Shown piece by piece: positions 1-7,514 of a stretch of 14,013 nucleotides of DNA. Position numbers and translations under genes: made by a program. This stretch comes from Desulfobacterales bacterium (GTDB taxonomy: Bacteria > Desulfobacterota > Desulfobacteria > Desulfobacterales > UBA2174_A). The stretch's first letter is position 1. Each line of letters starts with the position of its first letter. Under the pieces are notes generated by a model. The model was not told the origin of the DNA, ran no database searches, and saw nothing but the letters and a program-made list of their open reading frames with translations. Where the stretch lies: positions 1-14,013 of the forward strand of contig JALOPD010000078.1 of NCBI GenBank assembly GCA_025454075.1, written 5' to 3'.

Positions 1-1
1 C

Positions 2-1507
2 TTCAAGTCCGCCGAGGGGCTGGAGGCCGGAAAGACCAAAATCAAATTCAAGGATGTTGAAATCGGGATGGCCGAAGAAATCCGCATCGCTGAGGATGCC
101 TCTCATGTCGTGGTGAAAGCCCAGATGCTCAAGGAGGCGGAGCGCTTCATATCGGAAAGTACGCGCTTCTGGGTAGTTCGGGCACGTGTCTTCGCCAGTG
201 CCATCTACGGATTGGGAACTGTCTTTTCAGGGGCCTACATCGATATCGACCCGGGAAAACCGGGCAAACCGGCCCGTAGCTTTGCAGGGTTGGAGGAGCC
301 GCCCATCGTCACGACCGGGCTTCCAGGAAGGCATTTCATCCTCGAATCGGAACGCAGAGGCTCCCTTGAGATCGGGGCGCCGATCTACTACCGGCAGATC
401 CGGGCCGGTGAGGTCGTGGCCTACAACCTCAGCGAGGACGGCACGAAGATCATCTCCAAGATTTTCGTGAATGCCCCCTACCACCAGTTTGTCCGGAGTA
501 ACACGCGGTTCTGGAGCGCTAGCGGTGTGGACTTGAAACTCGATGCCTCCGGCGTCACGTTGGAAACCGAGTCATTAGTTTCCATCCTGGTCGGGGGCAT
601 CGCCTTCGACACCATCGACAGCAACTCCGGCGGGGAGCAGGAAGCCGCGGAGAGCTCAATTTTTAAACTTTTCCCGAATCCCGAAGCCGCCAGACAAAAG
701 CTTTACAGCACTAAAAATTATTTTGTCCTGCTCTTCGACGAATCGGTCAGGGGGCTTGTCCCGGGCGCACCGGTCGAATTCCGGGGTATCCCCATCGGAC
801 AAGTGATCGACATCAAATCGGAATTCGACTTCAAAAGGAATAAAATCAAAATTCCGGTGATCGCCGCTGTGGAACCGGAGCGAATTTCATTCATCGGCCA
901 GCTGCCGGACGGGGTGAGCCGGGAAACCTTGGTCGACTATCTCGTCGAAAAGGGGCTCCGCGCCCAGCTGCGCACGGGGAATCTTCTCACCGGCCAGCTG
1001 TACGTCGCGTTGGATTTATTCTCCGACGCCAAGCCCGCCAAATTGGTGCGAGGCGGAAGATACGGGCATCCGGAATTCCCGACCACCCCGACCCCGTTCG
1101 AGGAGATCGGCTCGAAGGTGACCCAGCTGGTCGCCAAAATCGACAAGATCCCCATCGAGCAGATCGGAAACGACCTGCGGGACACCCTGCAGGGCGCTAA
1201 GCGCATCGCCAACTCGCCGGAGCTGCTGGAAACCGTGAAGTCCCTGAACGCCGCCGTCAAGGAGCTCCAAGCGCTGACGACCGAGCTCCGCACACACACG
1301 ACCCCCGAGATCACGGCCACTCTGCAGCAGGTGCAGCGCTCGCTCGCCGCCGCCGAAAGCTCGTTGGCGGCGGACTCCCCCCAGCAATACCGGGTGAAAG
1401 CGGCGCTGGATGAAATCACCGGTTCCGCGCGCGCCCTGCGGGTGCTGACGGAATTTCTCCAGGCGCATCCGGAATCGCTCTTGAGAGGGAAAGGATCTGA
1501 AAAATGA
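2..1507 (+). CDS. pqiB: PqiB-like MCE/MlaD-domain lipid transport protein, 5'-truncated by window
   Basis: The reading frame is open from base 2 to the TGA at 1505-1507, about 501 residues. The first ATG at 68 is internal, because the residues before it (FKSAEGLEAGKTKIKF) already match the family, so the true start lies outside the window. Three MCE/MlaD domains are visible: one cut at the left edge (about residues 1-85), a second around 109-203 (GRHFILES to SILVGGIAF), and a third around 238-345 (VLLFDESVRGLVPGAPVEFRG). A long helical C-terminal region (about 365-490) follows. This layout is that of PqiB, an inner-membrane-anchored periplasmic protein whose hexamer forms a lipid tunnel between the membranes (family knowledge). 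E. coli PqiB is about 546 residues, so only some 40-50 are missing here. The frame overlaps pqiC by ATGA, which supports the identification; pqiA would be expected upstream. Confidence 0.93.
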   Translation, partial: FKSAEGLEAGKTKIKFKDVEIGMAEEIRIAEDASHVVVKAQMLKEAERFISESTRFWVVRARVFASAIYGLGTVFSGAYIDIDPGKPGKPARSFAGLEEPPIVTTGLPGRHFILESERRGSLEIGAPIYYRQIRAGEVVAYNLSEDGTKIISKIFVNAPYHQFVRSNTRFWSASGVDLKLDASGVTLETESLVSILVGGIAFDTIDSNSGGEQEAAESSIFKLFPNPEAARQKLYSTKNYFVLLFDESVRGLVPGAPVEFRGIPIGQVIDIKSEFDFKRNKIKIPVIAAVEPERISFIGQLPDGVSRETLVDYLVEKGLRAQLRTGNLLTGQLYVALDLFSDAKPAKLVRGGRYGHPEFPTTPTPFEEIGSKVTQLVAKIDKIPIEQIGNDLRDTLQGAKRIANSPELLETVKSLNAAVKELQALTTELRTHTTPEITATLQQVQRSLAAAESSLAADSPQQYRVKAALDEITGSARALRVLTEFLQAHPESLLRGKGSEK

Positions 1508-2106
1508 ACGCGGTGAGATGTGTGGTCAAACTCGCTTTAAGCATTGGAGTGCTGGGCCTCGTGCTCGGCGGTTGTGCAACCAGCCCGCCCGCCCGGTTTT
1601 ACACCCTGGCGCCGCTGCAGCCTCCGGCCGTCAAGGCGGCTTCGGTTCCCACGTTCACCGTAGCCGTCGGGCCGGTGATTATGCCGGACCTGCTCCAGCG
1701 GCCGCAGATCGCCACCCGCACGAACGACCACCAAATCAGTTTTTCTGATTTTCACAAATGGGCGGGGACGCTGGCCGATGAGACCAAGCGGGTGCTGGTG
1801 GTCAACCTCAACGGCCTTCTGGCCGGCCAGCGCGCGGCCGTCACCACCGACGACATGGCCATCGACCCGGACTTCCGGTTGGTCGTGAACATCAACCGGT
1901 TCGACGGCCTGCTCGAGGGCAGCGTCTGGCTGAACGCTGTCTGGACCATCAAGGAACAGAAGGGGAAAACGGCGCTGGCGGTGAATCAGTCCGTGCTCGA
2001 GGAACGCGTCAGCGGCCCGGAGTACTCGGATCTGGTGCGCGCCCACAGCCGTGCGATCGGCCAGTTGAGCCGGGAGATCGCCGCCGGGATTGAAAAGCTC
2101 AGGTAG
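1504..2106 (+). CDS. pqiC: PqiC-like outer-membrane lipoprotein (ABC-type transport auxiliary)
   Basis: This gene encodes a 200-residue protein whose start overlaps the pqiB stop (ATGA at 1504-1507), indicating translational coupling. The N-terminus is a lipoprotein signal: a hydrophobic stretch ends in VLGGC with the lipidated cysteine at residue 24. It is followed by the ARFYTLAPL signature (residues 30-38) typical of the PqiC/DUF330 family. The rest carries the expected pattern, including PDLLQRPQIATR, a conserved W in FHKWAG, and the terminal region with SRAIGQLSREIA. PqiC is an outer-membrane-anchored partner that docks the distal end of the PqiB tunnel (family knowledge). Its length is normal for the family, and it is the last gene of the operon because the next gene is convergent, 30 bases away. 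Confidence 0.92.
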   Translation: MNAVRCVVKLALSIGVLGLVLGGCATSPPARFYTLAPLQPPAVKAASVPTFTVAVGPVIMPDLLQRPQIATRTNDHQISFSDFHKWAGTLADETKRVLVVNLNGLLAGQRAAVTTDDMAIDPDFRLVVNINRFDGLLEGSVWLNAVWTIKEQKGKTALAVNQSVLEERVSGPEYSDLVRAHSRAIGQLSREIAAGIEKLR

Positions 2107-2136
2107 GCGGAGGACTCGGGAGTGTCCGGGCGGGGG

Positions 2137-3279
2137 TCATCCCGTTGTGTCGTCCCGGTCCGCGTCTTTCGCCAAAAGGATGCGCTCATCCGGCCGTGGG
2201 GTTTCCTGTGCACCGGGGGTGGGGGTTTCGGCCGGCAGCGAGTCTTTGAATGCCACGCCGTAGATTTCCCACACGGTGACGACGAGCGCCGACACGATCG
2301 GCCCGATGATGATCCCCGCCACGCCGAACATCATGATCCCGCCCAGGGTCCCGAAAAGAATCATCAGTTCGTGCATGCGGGTGTCCTGGCCCACCAGCCG
2401 CGGCCGCAGAAAATTGTCCAGCCCCCCCACCACGAGAGTGCAGAAGACAAACAGCCCGATCGCCTGGCCGTAATGCCCGCTCGAGGCCAGGATGATGCTC
2501 GCCGGCAGCCAGACGATCGCCGTGCCGACGCCCGGCACCAGGGACATGACCGCCGTGACCGTCCCCCAGAAAATGGCGCTCGGGATGCCGATGACGGCAA
2601 AGGCCGCTCCCGTGAGGGTCCCCTGGAGGATGCCGATCACTGCCACGCCTTTCAGCGTGGCGCGGGTCACCGAGGTGAATCGATCCAGCATTCGCTCCCC
2701 ATCTTCCGACTTCAACGGGAGGTAGCGCATGACCCAGCTCAAAATGCGATCGCCGTCCACCAGAAAGAAGAACATCGTGTAGAGGAAGATGAAAAGCAAG
2801 AAGATGAACTGCGCCGTCATCACGGTCACCGACGACAGGCTGTTGATCAGAAAGCTGCTGAACCGCCCCACCAGCTCGCCGGCTTTCAGCATGATCGTTT
2901 CTTTGTAAGGCAGGATGCGGTCGTAAAATGGGATTTTTTCAAGCAGCTCCGAAAATTCCGCCGGCTGGCGCAGCTGTTTCTGGACCCAGGGTTTCACCGT
3001 CTCGCCGACCTTGATGGCCTCGCCGGTCACGGCCCCGATGAGGCCGGCGAGCGGCAGGAGCACTCCGAAAACAATCAGCAGCAGCGTCACAGCTGCGGCC
3101 AGGGCGCTGCGGCCGCCGAACCGGCGCTTGAGCCAGCGGTAGAGGGGGCGTGTGAGCGCGGAAAAAATACCGGCCATGATGATGGTCATCAGAAATGGCC
3201 AGACCATGGCCAGAAACACCGCTGAGATGAACAACAGCAGCAGGAGCACGAACGCCTGGTTGAACTTGTCTTGGCTCAT
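2137..3279 (-). CDS. AI-2E/PerM family membrane transporter
   Basis: The 380-residue product belongs to the AI-2E transporter (UPF0118/PerM/YdiK) family. Hydrophobic segments occur at about residues 8-40 and 60-85. A soluble stretch with amphipathic helices (about 90-150) follows, then several membrane segments between about 150 and 340. Family hallmarks visible are the VPGVGT turn (MSLVPGVGTAIVWLP), the DNFLRPRLVG motif, and the late GGIMMFGVAGIIIGPI segment. Members export small molecules or act as ion antiporters; the substrate here cannot be told, and the AI-2 name should not be read as proof of quorum-sensing function. The start ATG at 3279 has an AAAGGCG ribosome site just upstream. A separate promoter at 3336-3365 suggests it is not strictly part of the ubiG operon. 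The C-terminal tail, rich in P, E and D, is likely disordered. Confidence 0.88.
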   Translation of the reverse strand: MSQDKFNQAFVLLLLLFISAVFLAMVWPFLMTIIMAGIFSALTRPLYRWLKRRFGGRSALAAAVTLLLIVFGVLLPLAGLIGAVTGEAIKVGETVKPWVQKQLRQPAEFSELLEKIPFYDRILPYKETIMLKAGELVGRFSSFLINSLSSVTVMTAQFIFLLFIFLYTMFFFLVDGDRILSWVMRYLPLKSEDGERMLDRFTSVTRATLKGVAVIGILQGTLTGAAFAVIGIPSAIFWGTVTAVMSLVPGVGTAIVWLPASIILASSGHYGQAIGLFVFCTLVVGGLDNFLRPRLVGQDTRMHELMILFGTLGGIMMFGVAGIIIGPIVSALVVTVWEIYGVAFKDSLPAETPTPGAQETPRPDERILLAKDADRDDTTG

Positions 3280-3335
3280 ATCGCCTTTCCGAACCTACCT
3301 GCGATGAGGGGGCACGCTTCGATGTCTGCCCGAGG

Positions 3336-3365
3336 ATGATATTTGATCTGCACCGTCTGCGTCAA
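3336..3365 (-). promoter_or_regulatory. Candidate sigma70 promoter for the AI-2E transporter gene
   Basis: On the minus strand, TTGACG (3360-3365) and TATCAT (3336-3341) are separated by 18 bases, each matching the sigma70 consensus at 5 of 6 positions. It lies in the 116-base gap between the ubiG stop and the transporter start, giving a leader of about 50 bases. No experiment supports it. Confidence 0.55.
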
Positions 3366-3395
3366 GCCTCCGCTTTCAAGCGAGTCGGCCGCTTG

Positions 3396-4094
3396 TTACG
3401 AGGCCCTCCGAAAATGCATGAGATAATTTACATGGGTGTTGCCGCCGAGCGAGTAGGTTCGGGTGAAGGGGTTGTAGTGCAAGCCGGTCAGGTCTTGAAG
3501 CTCAAGACCGCAGGCCTGCGACCAGCCCTTCAACTCAACGGGCTTGACGAACCGGCGGTAGGAGTGGGTGCCCCGTTTGACCAGCCGCAGCAGGAACTCC
3601 GCGCCGACGATGGCGAACAGAAACGATTTCGGGTTGCGGTTGAGGGTGGCGAAGAAGAGATCCCCGCCGGGTTTGACCAGACGGGCGCAGGCCGCCACGA
3701 TCGAGCCCGGGTCCGGCACATGCTCCAGCAGCTCCATGCAGGCCACCACGTCGAAGCGCCCGGAGGCCTCCTCCGCGAACTGCTCCGCCGTCGCCAGGCG
3801 GTAATCCACCTGGGCCCCGGATTCCTTCAGGTGAAGCTTCGCGACCGCCAGGGGTTCCTCGCCGGCGTCGATCCCGGTGACCGAGGCCCCCAGGGCCGAT
3901 AGGGATTCGGCCAGGATCCCCCCGCCGCAGCCGAGATCGAGGACCGTCTTCCCTGCCAACGAAACCCGGCCGTCGATGTATCCGACCCGCAGCCCGTTGA
4001 TGTCGTGCAGGGCTTTGAACCCCCCGTTGCGGTCCCACCAGATCGGCGCCAGCTCCGCAAACTTGGCAAGCTCTTTCGGATCGATGTTCTTCAT
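3396..4094 (-). CDS. ubiG: UbiG-like SAM-dependent O-methyltransferase
   Basis: The predicted protein has 232 residues, close to E. coli UbiG (240). UbiG performs both O-methylations of ubiquinone biosynthesis (2-polyprenyl-6-hydroxyphenol and 3-demethylubiquinol) with S-adenosylmethionine. Visible markers are KFAELAPIWWDRNGGFKALH near the N-terminus, SAM motif I VLDLGCGGGI (51-60), an acidic residue at D76 in TGIDAG, CMELLEHVPDP (119-129), LVKPGGDLFFATLNRN, and the late GLHYNPFT motif. The start ATG at 4094 overlaps the stop of the upstream EamA gene (ATGA). The same frame stays open further upstream, but that extension is antisense noise inside eamA genes. Resemblance along the whole length to true UbiG is strong. 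Whether the host makes ubiquinone is not known from this window, so a related quinone or phenolic substrate is possible. Confidence 0.87.
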   Translation of the reverse strand: MKNIDPKELAKFAELAPIWWDRNGGFKALHDINGLRVGYIDGRVSLAGKTVLDLGCGGGILAESLSALGASVTGIDAGEEPLAVAKLHLKESGAQVDYRLATAEQFAEEASGRFDVVACMELLEHVPDPGSIVAACARLVKPGGDLFFATLNRNPKSFLFAIVGAEFLLRLVKRGTHSYRRFVKPVELKGWSQACGLELQDLTGLHYNPFTRTYSLGGNTHVNYLMHFRRAS

Positions 4095-4972
4095 TTTCTG
4101 AGTGCCCACAGCTGCGACAAGAGCATCCCCGCCAGCATCAGCGCGCAGCCGGTCCACCCCCGCAGGCTGAGGGTTTCGTCGAGCAGCAGCCAGCCGCCCC
4201 AGGCAGCGAACACCGCCTCGAGACTCATCAGGATCGAGGCGTGCGCCGGATGGGCGTCGCGCTGCGCCACCACCTGCAACGTATAGGCCACCCCGACCGA
4301 CAGAACGCCTCCGTACAGAATAGGCATGGAAGCGGCGTAAATGGAAGCCCAGGCGACCGTCTCGAACCAGGCGGCGGCAATCAGGGACAACAGCGAGCAG
4401 ACCGAAAACTGGTAGAAGGCCAGCTCCACCGGCCGGGTTCGGGGAGACAGCCAGGCCACCAGGAGCACCTGGAAGCTCCAGAAAACGGCGCTCACCAGCA
4501 CCAGCAGGTCCCCGGAGGCCATCTGGAAGTCTGCGGTGACCGACAGCAGGTAGAGCCCCGCGGCGCAGAGCAGGGCGCCGGCCCAGGTCCCCGCCGAAGG
4601 GCGCTGGCTCCAGAAAAGGCCCAGGATCGGCACGATCACCACGTAAAGCCCCGTGATGAAGCCGGCCTTGCCGGCGGTGGTGTAAAGGAGCGCCATCTGC
4701 TGCAGCGAGGCGGCGACAAATAACACCGCGCCGAGCGCCCCGCCGCCGAAAATGAACCGCCGCGAAGCCATGGGGGCTGCGATCGGGCCGGCGGGAGGCC
4801 GGGCCGCGAGCAAAAGCGGCGCCAGGGTCAGGCTTCCCAGCGCAAAACGAACGCCGTTGTAGGTGAACGGCCCCACGTGGTCCATGCCGATCCGCTGGGC
4901 CACGAAGGCGAAGCCCCAGATGGCGGCGGTGAGCAGCAGGATGACGTCGGATTTGGCGGTGGCGGTCTTCAT
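4091..4972 (-). CDS. EamA (DMT superfamily) metabolite exporter, second of a tandem pair
   Basis: This 293-residue, very hydrophobic protein shows the duplicated EamA layout: two halves of five membrane segments each, about residues 8-140 and 150-290. The first half has AAIWGFAFVAQRIGMDHVGPFTYNGVRF, a typical EamA opening. The second half starts around SGDLLVLVSAVFWSFQVLLV and ends with SLEAVFAAWGGWLLLDETLS, the conserved region before the last helix. Family members export amino acids and related metabolites or drugs (RhtA, YdcZ-like and others); the substrate cannot be assigned. The gene starts 3 bases after the stop of another EamA gene and overlaps ubiG by four bases, so it sits inside an operon. 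The two paralogues are diverged from each other, not a recent duplication. Confidence 0.9.
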   Translation of the reverse strand: MKTATAKSDVILLLTAAIWGFAFVAQRIGMDHVGPFTYNGVRFALGSLTLAPLLLAARPPAGPIAAPMASRRFIFGGGALGAVLFVAASLQQMALLYTTAGKAGFITGLYVVIVPILGLFWSQRPSAGTWAGALLCAAGLYLLSVTADFQMASGDLLVLVSAVFWSFQVLLVAWLSPRTRPVELAFYQFSVCSLLSLIAAAWFETVAWASIYAASMPILYGGVLSVGVAYTLQVVAQRDAHPAHASILMSLEAVFAAWGGWLLLDETLSLRGWTGCALMLAGMLLSQLWALRK

Positions 4973-4975
4973 CGA

Positions 4976-5908
4976 TCACCGGGCCGGTCCATGGAGGATC
5001 GCCGCCGCATCCCGGCGAACGCCCAGCTGGACCGTCAGGATACCCGCGGCAATGAGCACCAGCGCCAGCAGGATCATGTCCGTGATCGGCTCTTTCAGAA
5101 GGACGCCCGCCAGGAGGACCCCGGAGACCGGGATCAGAAAGACAAACGAATGCAGCGCCACCGCCCCGTGGGCCTGCATCAGCCGGTTCCAGGCGACAAA
5201 GGCGAACGCGGTGGTGAGCACCACCTGGAAGGCGATGGCGGCCACGATGCCGACGTCGATCCGCGCGACCATGGGAGCGTCCCACAGCGGCGCCCCCAGC
5301 GCAAACAGGGGGATCGAAAAGAGCAACTGGTAGAACACGAGCTGCATCGACGAAATGTTCCGGATCAGGTGCTTGGTGTAGGCGGCGCTGCAGGCCCAGA
5401 CGAAGGTGGCGGCCAACAGCAGCAGGTCGCCGGTCATTAAATCCCCGCTCATCGCCCCCCGGTCCAGAAAAATGCAGGCGGCGCCGGCAAAGCCGAGGAT
5501 GAGGCCGATCGATTTCAAAAGCGTGATGCGGTCGCCGGCCAGGAAGAAATGCGCCAGAAAAAGAAGAAAAAACGGCTGCAGGTTCGTGATCAGAGCGCCG
5601 CGCGAAGCGCTCGTCAGCGTGAAGCCCACGTAGACCAGGGAGAGCTGCAGGGTGAACAGCAGCGAGTTGATCACCAGGTGAGGCAGCTGCCCCGGCGCGG
5701 GGCGCAGAGGCTGGCCGGACAGCTTCGCCCAGGCCCACAGAAAAAGGGTGGAGGCCCCGAACCGGACGGCCGCCGACGTGAAGGGCCCCAGCCCCGACAA
5801 GCTGAACTTGATCGCGACGGTGTTCGCACCCCACAGCACGCAGAGGGAGGCGGCCAGCGAAGAGGTCAAAAGGGAAAGTTTCTGGTCGGGCAACGCGGTG
5901 TCGCTCAC
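4976..5908 (-). CDS. EamA (DMT superfamily) metabolite exporter, first of a tandem pair
   Basis: This encodes about 310 residues with ten predicted membrane segments in two EamA halves. The first half begins with ASLCVLWGANTVAIKFSLSGLGPFTSAAVRFG; the second includes GDLLLLAATFVWACSAAYTKHLI and ends with FLIPVSGVLLAGVLLKEPITD. The start is uncertain: the open frame runs to 6100, but the extension overlaps the SHMT gene and is not EamA-like. A GTG at 5908 (VSDTALPDQKL) gives a normal family length and a 56-base gap after the SHMT stop, though no good ribosome site precedes it. The substrate is unknown. Co-transcription with SHMT and a second EamA gene suggests export of a metabolite linked to serine/glycine or one-carbon metabolism, which is inference. 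Confidence 0.85.
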   Translation of the reverse strand: MSDTALPDQKLSLLTSSLAASLCVLWGANTVAIKFSLSGLGPFTSAAVRFGASTLFLWAWAKLSGQPLRPAPGQLPHLVINSLLFTLQLSLVYVGFTLTSASRGALITNLQPFFLLFLAHFFLAGDRITLLKSIGLILGFAGAACIFLDRGAMSGDLMTGDLLLLAATFVWACSAAYTKHLIRNISSMQLVFYQLLFSIPLFALGAPLWDAPMVARIDVGIVAAIAFQVVLTTAFAFVAWNRLMQAHGAVALHSFVFLIPVSGVLLAGVLLKEPITDMILLALVLIAAGILTVQLGVRRDAAAILHGPAR

Positions 5909-5964
5909 AAGGCCGTCCGGGAGGTGAAGTCCCGCTGTCGGGTCACGGAAATCGTGTGAACGTC

Positions 5965-7254
5965 CTATGCGGATTTCATCAGCTTCAACGACGTCTCGGC
6001 CCGATGATCCCCGAAGTTGTCGTAGCTGTAGCGAACCTCGCAGAACTGGGACCGGAAGCGGTTCACCTCCTCCTTCACGTCTTTCTTGGCGACGAGACAC
6101 TCGTGGATGAACTCGGCGATCCGACCCATCTCCGGCTCGCCCATCCCGAAGCGCGTCATCTCCTGCACCCCGATCCGGATGCCTTCCGGCCGGTCATGGT
6201 TGCTGAGCGGTTCGTGGGGCAGCATGTTCATGTTGAGGATGATGTCGTTGGCTTCAAGGGTCCTGGACACTTTTTCCCCCCCGCCGTTGGGTTTGACGTT
6301 CACGGCCACCTGGTGGCTTTCGGTGTAGCCGAAGTCCTTGCCCTGGACGTCGAAGCCCAGCCGGTCCAGCGCAAGGGCCAGCGCCTTGGCGTTGCGGATG
6401 GTGTTTTCGGCATAGCTTTCGCCGAAATCCATCATCTCGTAGGTGCAGAGCGCCATCTGCGCCAGCGTGTCCAGGTGGTGGTTGCTGGAGGAACCCGGGA
6501 AGGCCCCGCGGTCGATCTTGCGCCAGGGCTCTTCCTCCATGTTGCTGAGAACGACCCCGCGCTGGCTCCCGAAGAAGGTCTTGTGCGTGCTGGCGGTCAT
6601 CAGCCAGGCGCCTTCCTTGAGAGGGCTCTGAAACCGTCTGCCGGCGATCAGGCCCAGGACATGGGCGGCATCGTACACGATCAGGGTCTTGGTGTGCCGG
6701 CAGACCTCGGCAAGCTCGGCCACCGGCTCCGGGAAGAGGAACAGGCTTTTCCCGGCCACGATCAGCTTCGGCCGCGTTTTCTCGATCAGGTAGGCCGCCT
6801 TCTCGAGGTCGATGTGGTAGCCGTCCGGGGTCACGGGAAAGTCGATGATGTTGTGGGTGAACTTGCCGAGCGCCCCCCGGCGGTGGTGGCTGATGTGGCC
6901 GCCGCCCGGCGTGGAGTTGACCATGACCACGTCGCCCGGGCCGACGAACCGGCTGAACACCGCCTCGTTGGCGTTGGTCCCGCTGATGGGCCGCACCTCG
7001 CAGTGGTCGCACTCGAAGATGATTTTCAGATTGGTCTTGAGCTGGCTTTCGATTTCATCGATGAAGGAGGTCCCCCGGTAGTAGCGCTCCCCCGGATGGC
7101 CCTCGGCGTACCGATGGGCGAAGTCCGAGCAGCCGCACGCCCGCGCGCGGCGGCTCATGACGTTTTCGCTGGCGATCAGGTTGAGGCACTGCCAGCGCCA
7201 CTCATCCTGCTTCTTGATGAGTTCCTCGATTTCAGAAATCTTCTTGGCGAACAT
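5965..7254 (-). CDS. glyA: Serine hydroxymethyltransferase, archaeal-like subtype
   Basis: The product is a PLP-dependent enzyme of about 429 residues, interconverting serine plus tetrahydrofolate (or tetrahydromethanopterin in archaea) with glycine and the methylene cofactor. Visible landmarks are LIASENV (26-32), HRYAEG (47-52), RPISGTNANEAVF (88-100), GGGHISH (117-123), YDAAHVLGLIAG (194-205), and the PLP lysine at K225 in STHKTFFG. The late GIRIGVQEMTRFGM motif is also present. The wording around HRYAEGHPGERYYRG, GGGHISHH, SLFLFP and QEMTRFGM resembles archaeal SHMT more than E. coli GlyA. The open frame continues to 7449, but ATG 7254 is preferred: the family N-terminus begins here, and an AGAGGG ribosome site lies 10 bases upstream. 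The extension would overlap the promoter. It leads an operon with two EamA exporters and ubiG. Confidence 0.9.
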   Translation of the reverse strand: MFAKKISEIEELIKKQDEWRWQCLNLIASENVMSRRARACGCSDFAHRYAEGHPGERYYRGTSFIDEIESQLKTNLKIIFECDHCEVRPISGTNANEAVFSRFVGPGDVVMVNSTPGGGHISHHRRGALGKFTHNIIDFPVTPDGYHIDLEKAAYLIEKTRPKLIVAGKSLFLFPEPVAELAEVCRHTKTLIVYDAAHVLGLIAGRRFQSPLKEGAWLMTASTHKTFFGSQRGVVLSNMEEEPWRKIDRGAFPGSSSNHHLDTLAQMALCTYEMMDFGESYAENTIRNAKALALALDRLGFDVQGKDFGYTESHQVAVNVKPNGGGEKVSRTLEANDIILNMNMLPHEPLSNHDRPEGIRIGVQEMTRFGMGEPEMGRIAEFIHECLVAKKDVKEEVNRFRSQFCEVRYSYDNFGDHRAETSLKLMKSA

Positions 7255-7420
7255 GTCGGCGAGACCCTCTTTTGAGCAAACTGGTTTTGCGCACCCGGCG
7301 GCTTCGTTGAAAACGCAACACACAAGCAGCGATGTTCGTGGAATAAAACGCAGCGTGAAGGTGCGGCCGCCTCTCTCCGAAGGCGGGAAGAGGCTTCTCA
7401 CGAGGTCGTTTAGGTGGGCG

Positions 7421-7449
7421 ACTATAGGCGATACCGTTAAGCCTGTCAA
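7421..7449 (-). promoter_or_regulatory. Strong sigma70-type promoter for the SHMT operon
   Basis: The minus strand carries TTGACA (7444-7449), a 17-base spacer and TATAGT (7421-7426), nearly perfect consensus at optimal spacing. Transcription would begin around 7414, leaving a leader of about 160 bases before ATG 7254. The leader contains a short hairpin (CCGCCT/AGGCGG, 7368-7386). The promoter overlaps the first codons of the longest open frame, which argues against that longer start. Confidence 0.75.
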
Positions 7450-7514
7450 GAAAGCATCACGGCATCATGGCATTGCCTCTCTCCAGGGCTGCCGGGAGGA
7501 TCCCTAAGATGGTC

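Noticed and set aside
2122..3225. 367-codon plus-strand frame
   Set aside because: It is antisense to the AI-2E transporter and is rich in H, D, R and Q as typical of a mirror frame in GC-rich DNA.
4095..5834. Long in-frame extension upstream of ubiG (812 codons in total)
   Set aside because: It lies over two clear EamA genes in another frame on the same strand and its sequence is low-complexity R/G/A-rich; ubiG starts at 4094.
5956..7275. 439-codon plus-strand frame
   Set aside because: It mirrors the SHMT gene and has no recognisable domain.
7255..7414. ZTP (pfl) riboswitch in the SHMT leader
   Set aside because: A CCGCCGGGTGCG stretch recalls part of it, but the conserved GUGACUGGCG-type half is not present.
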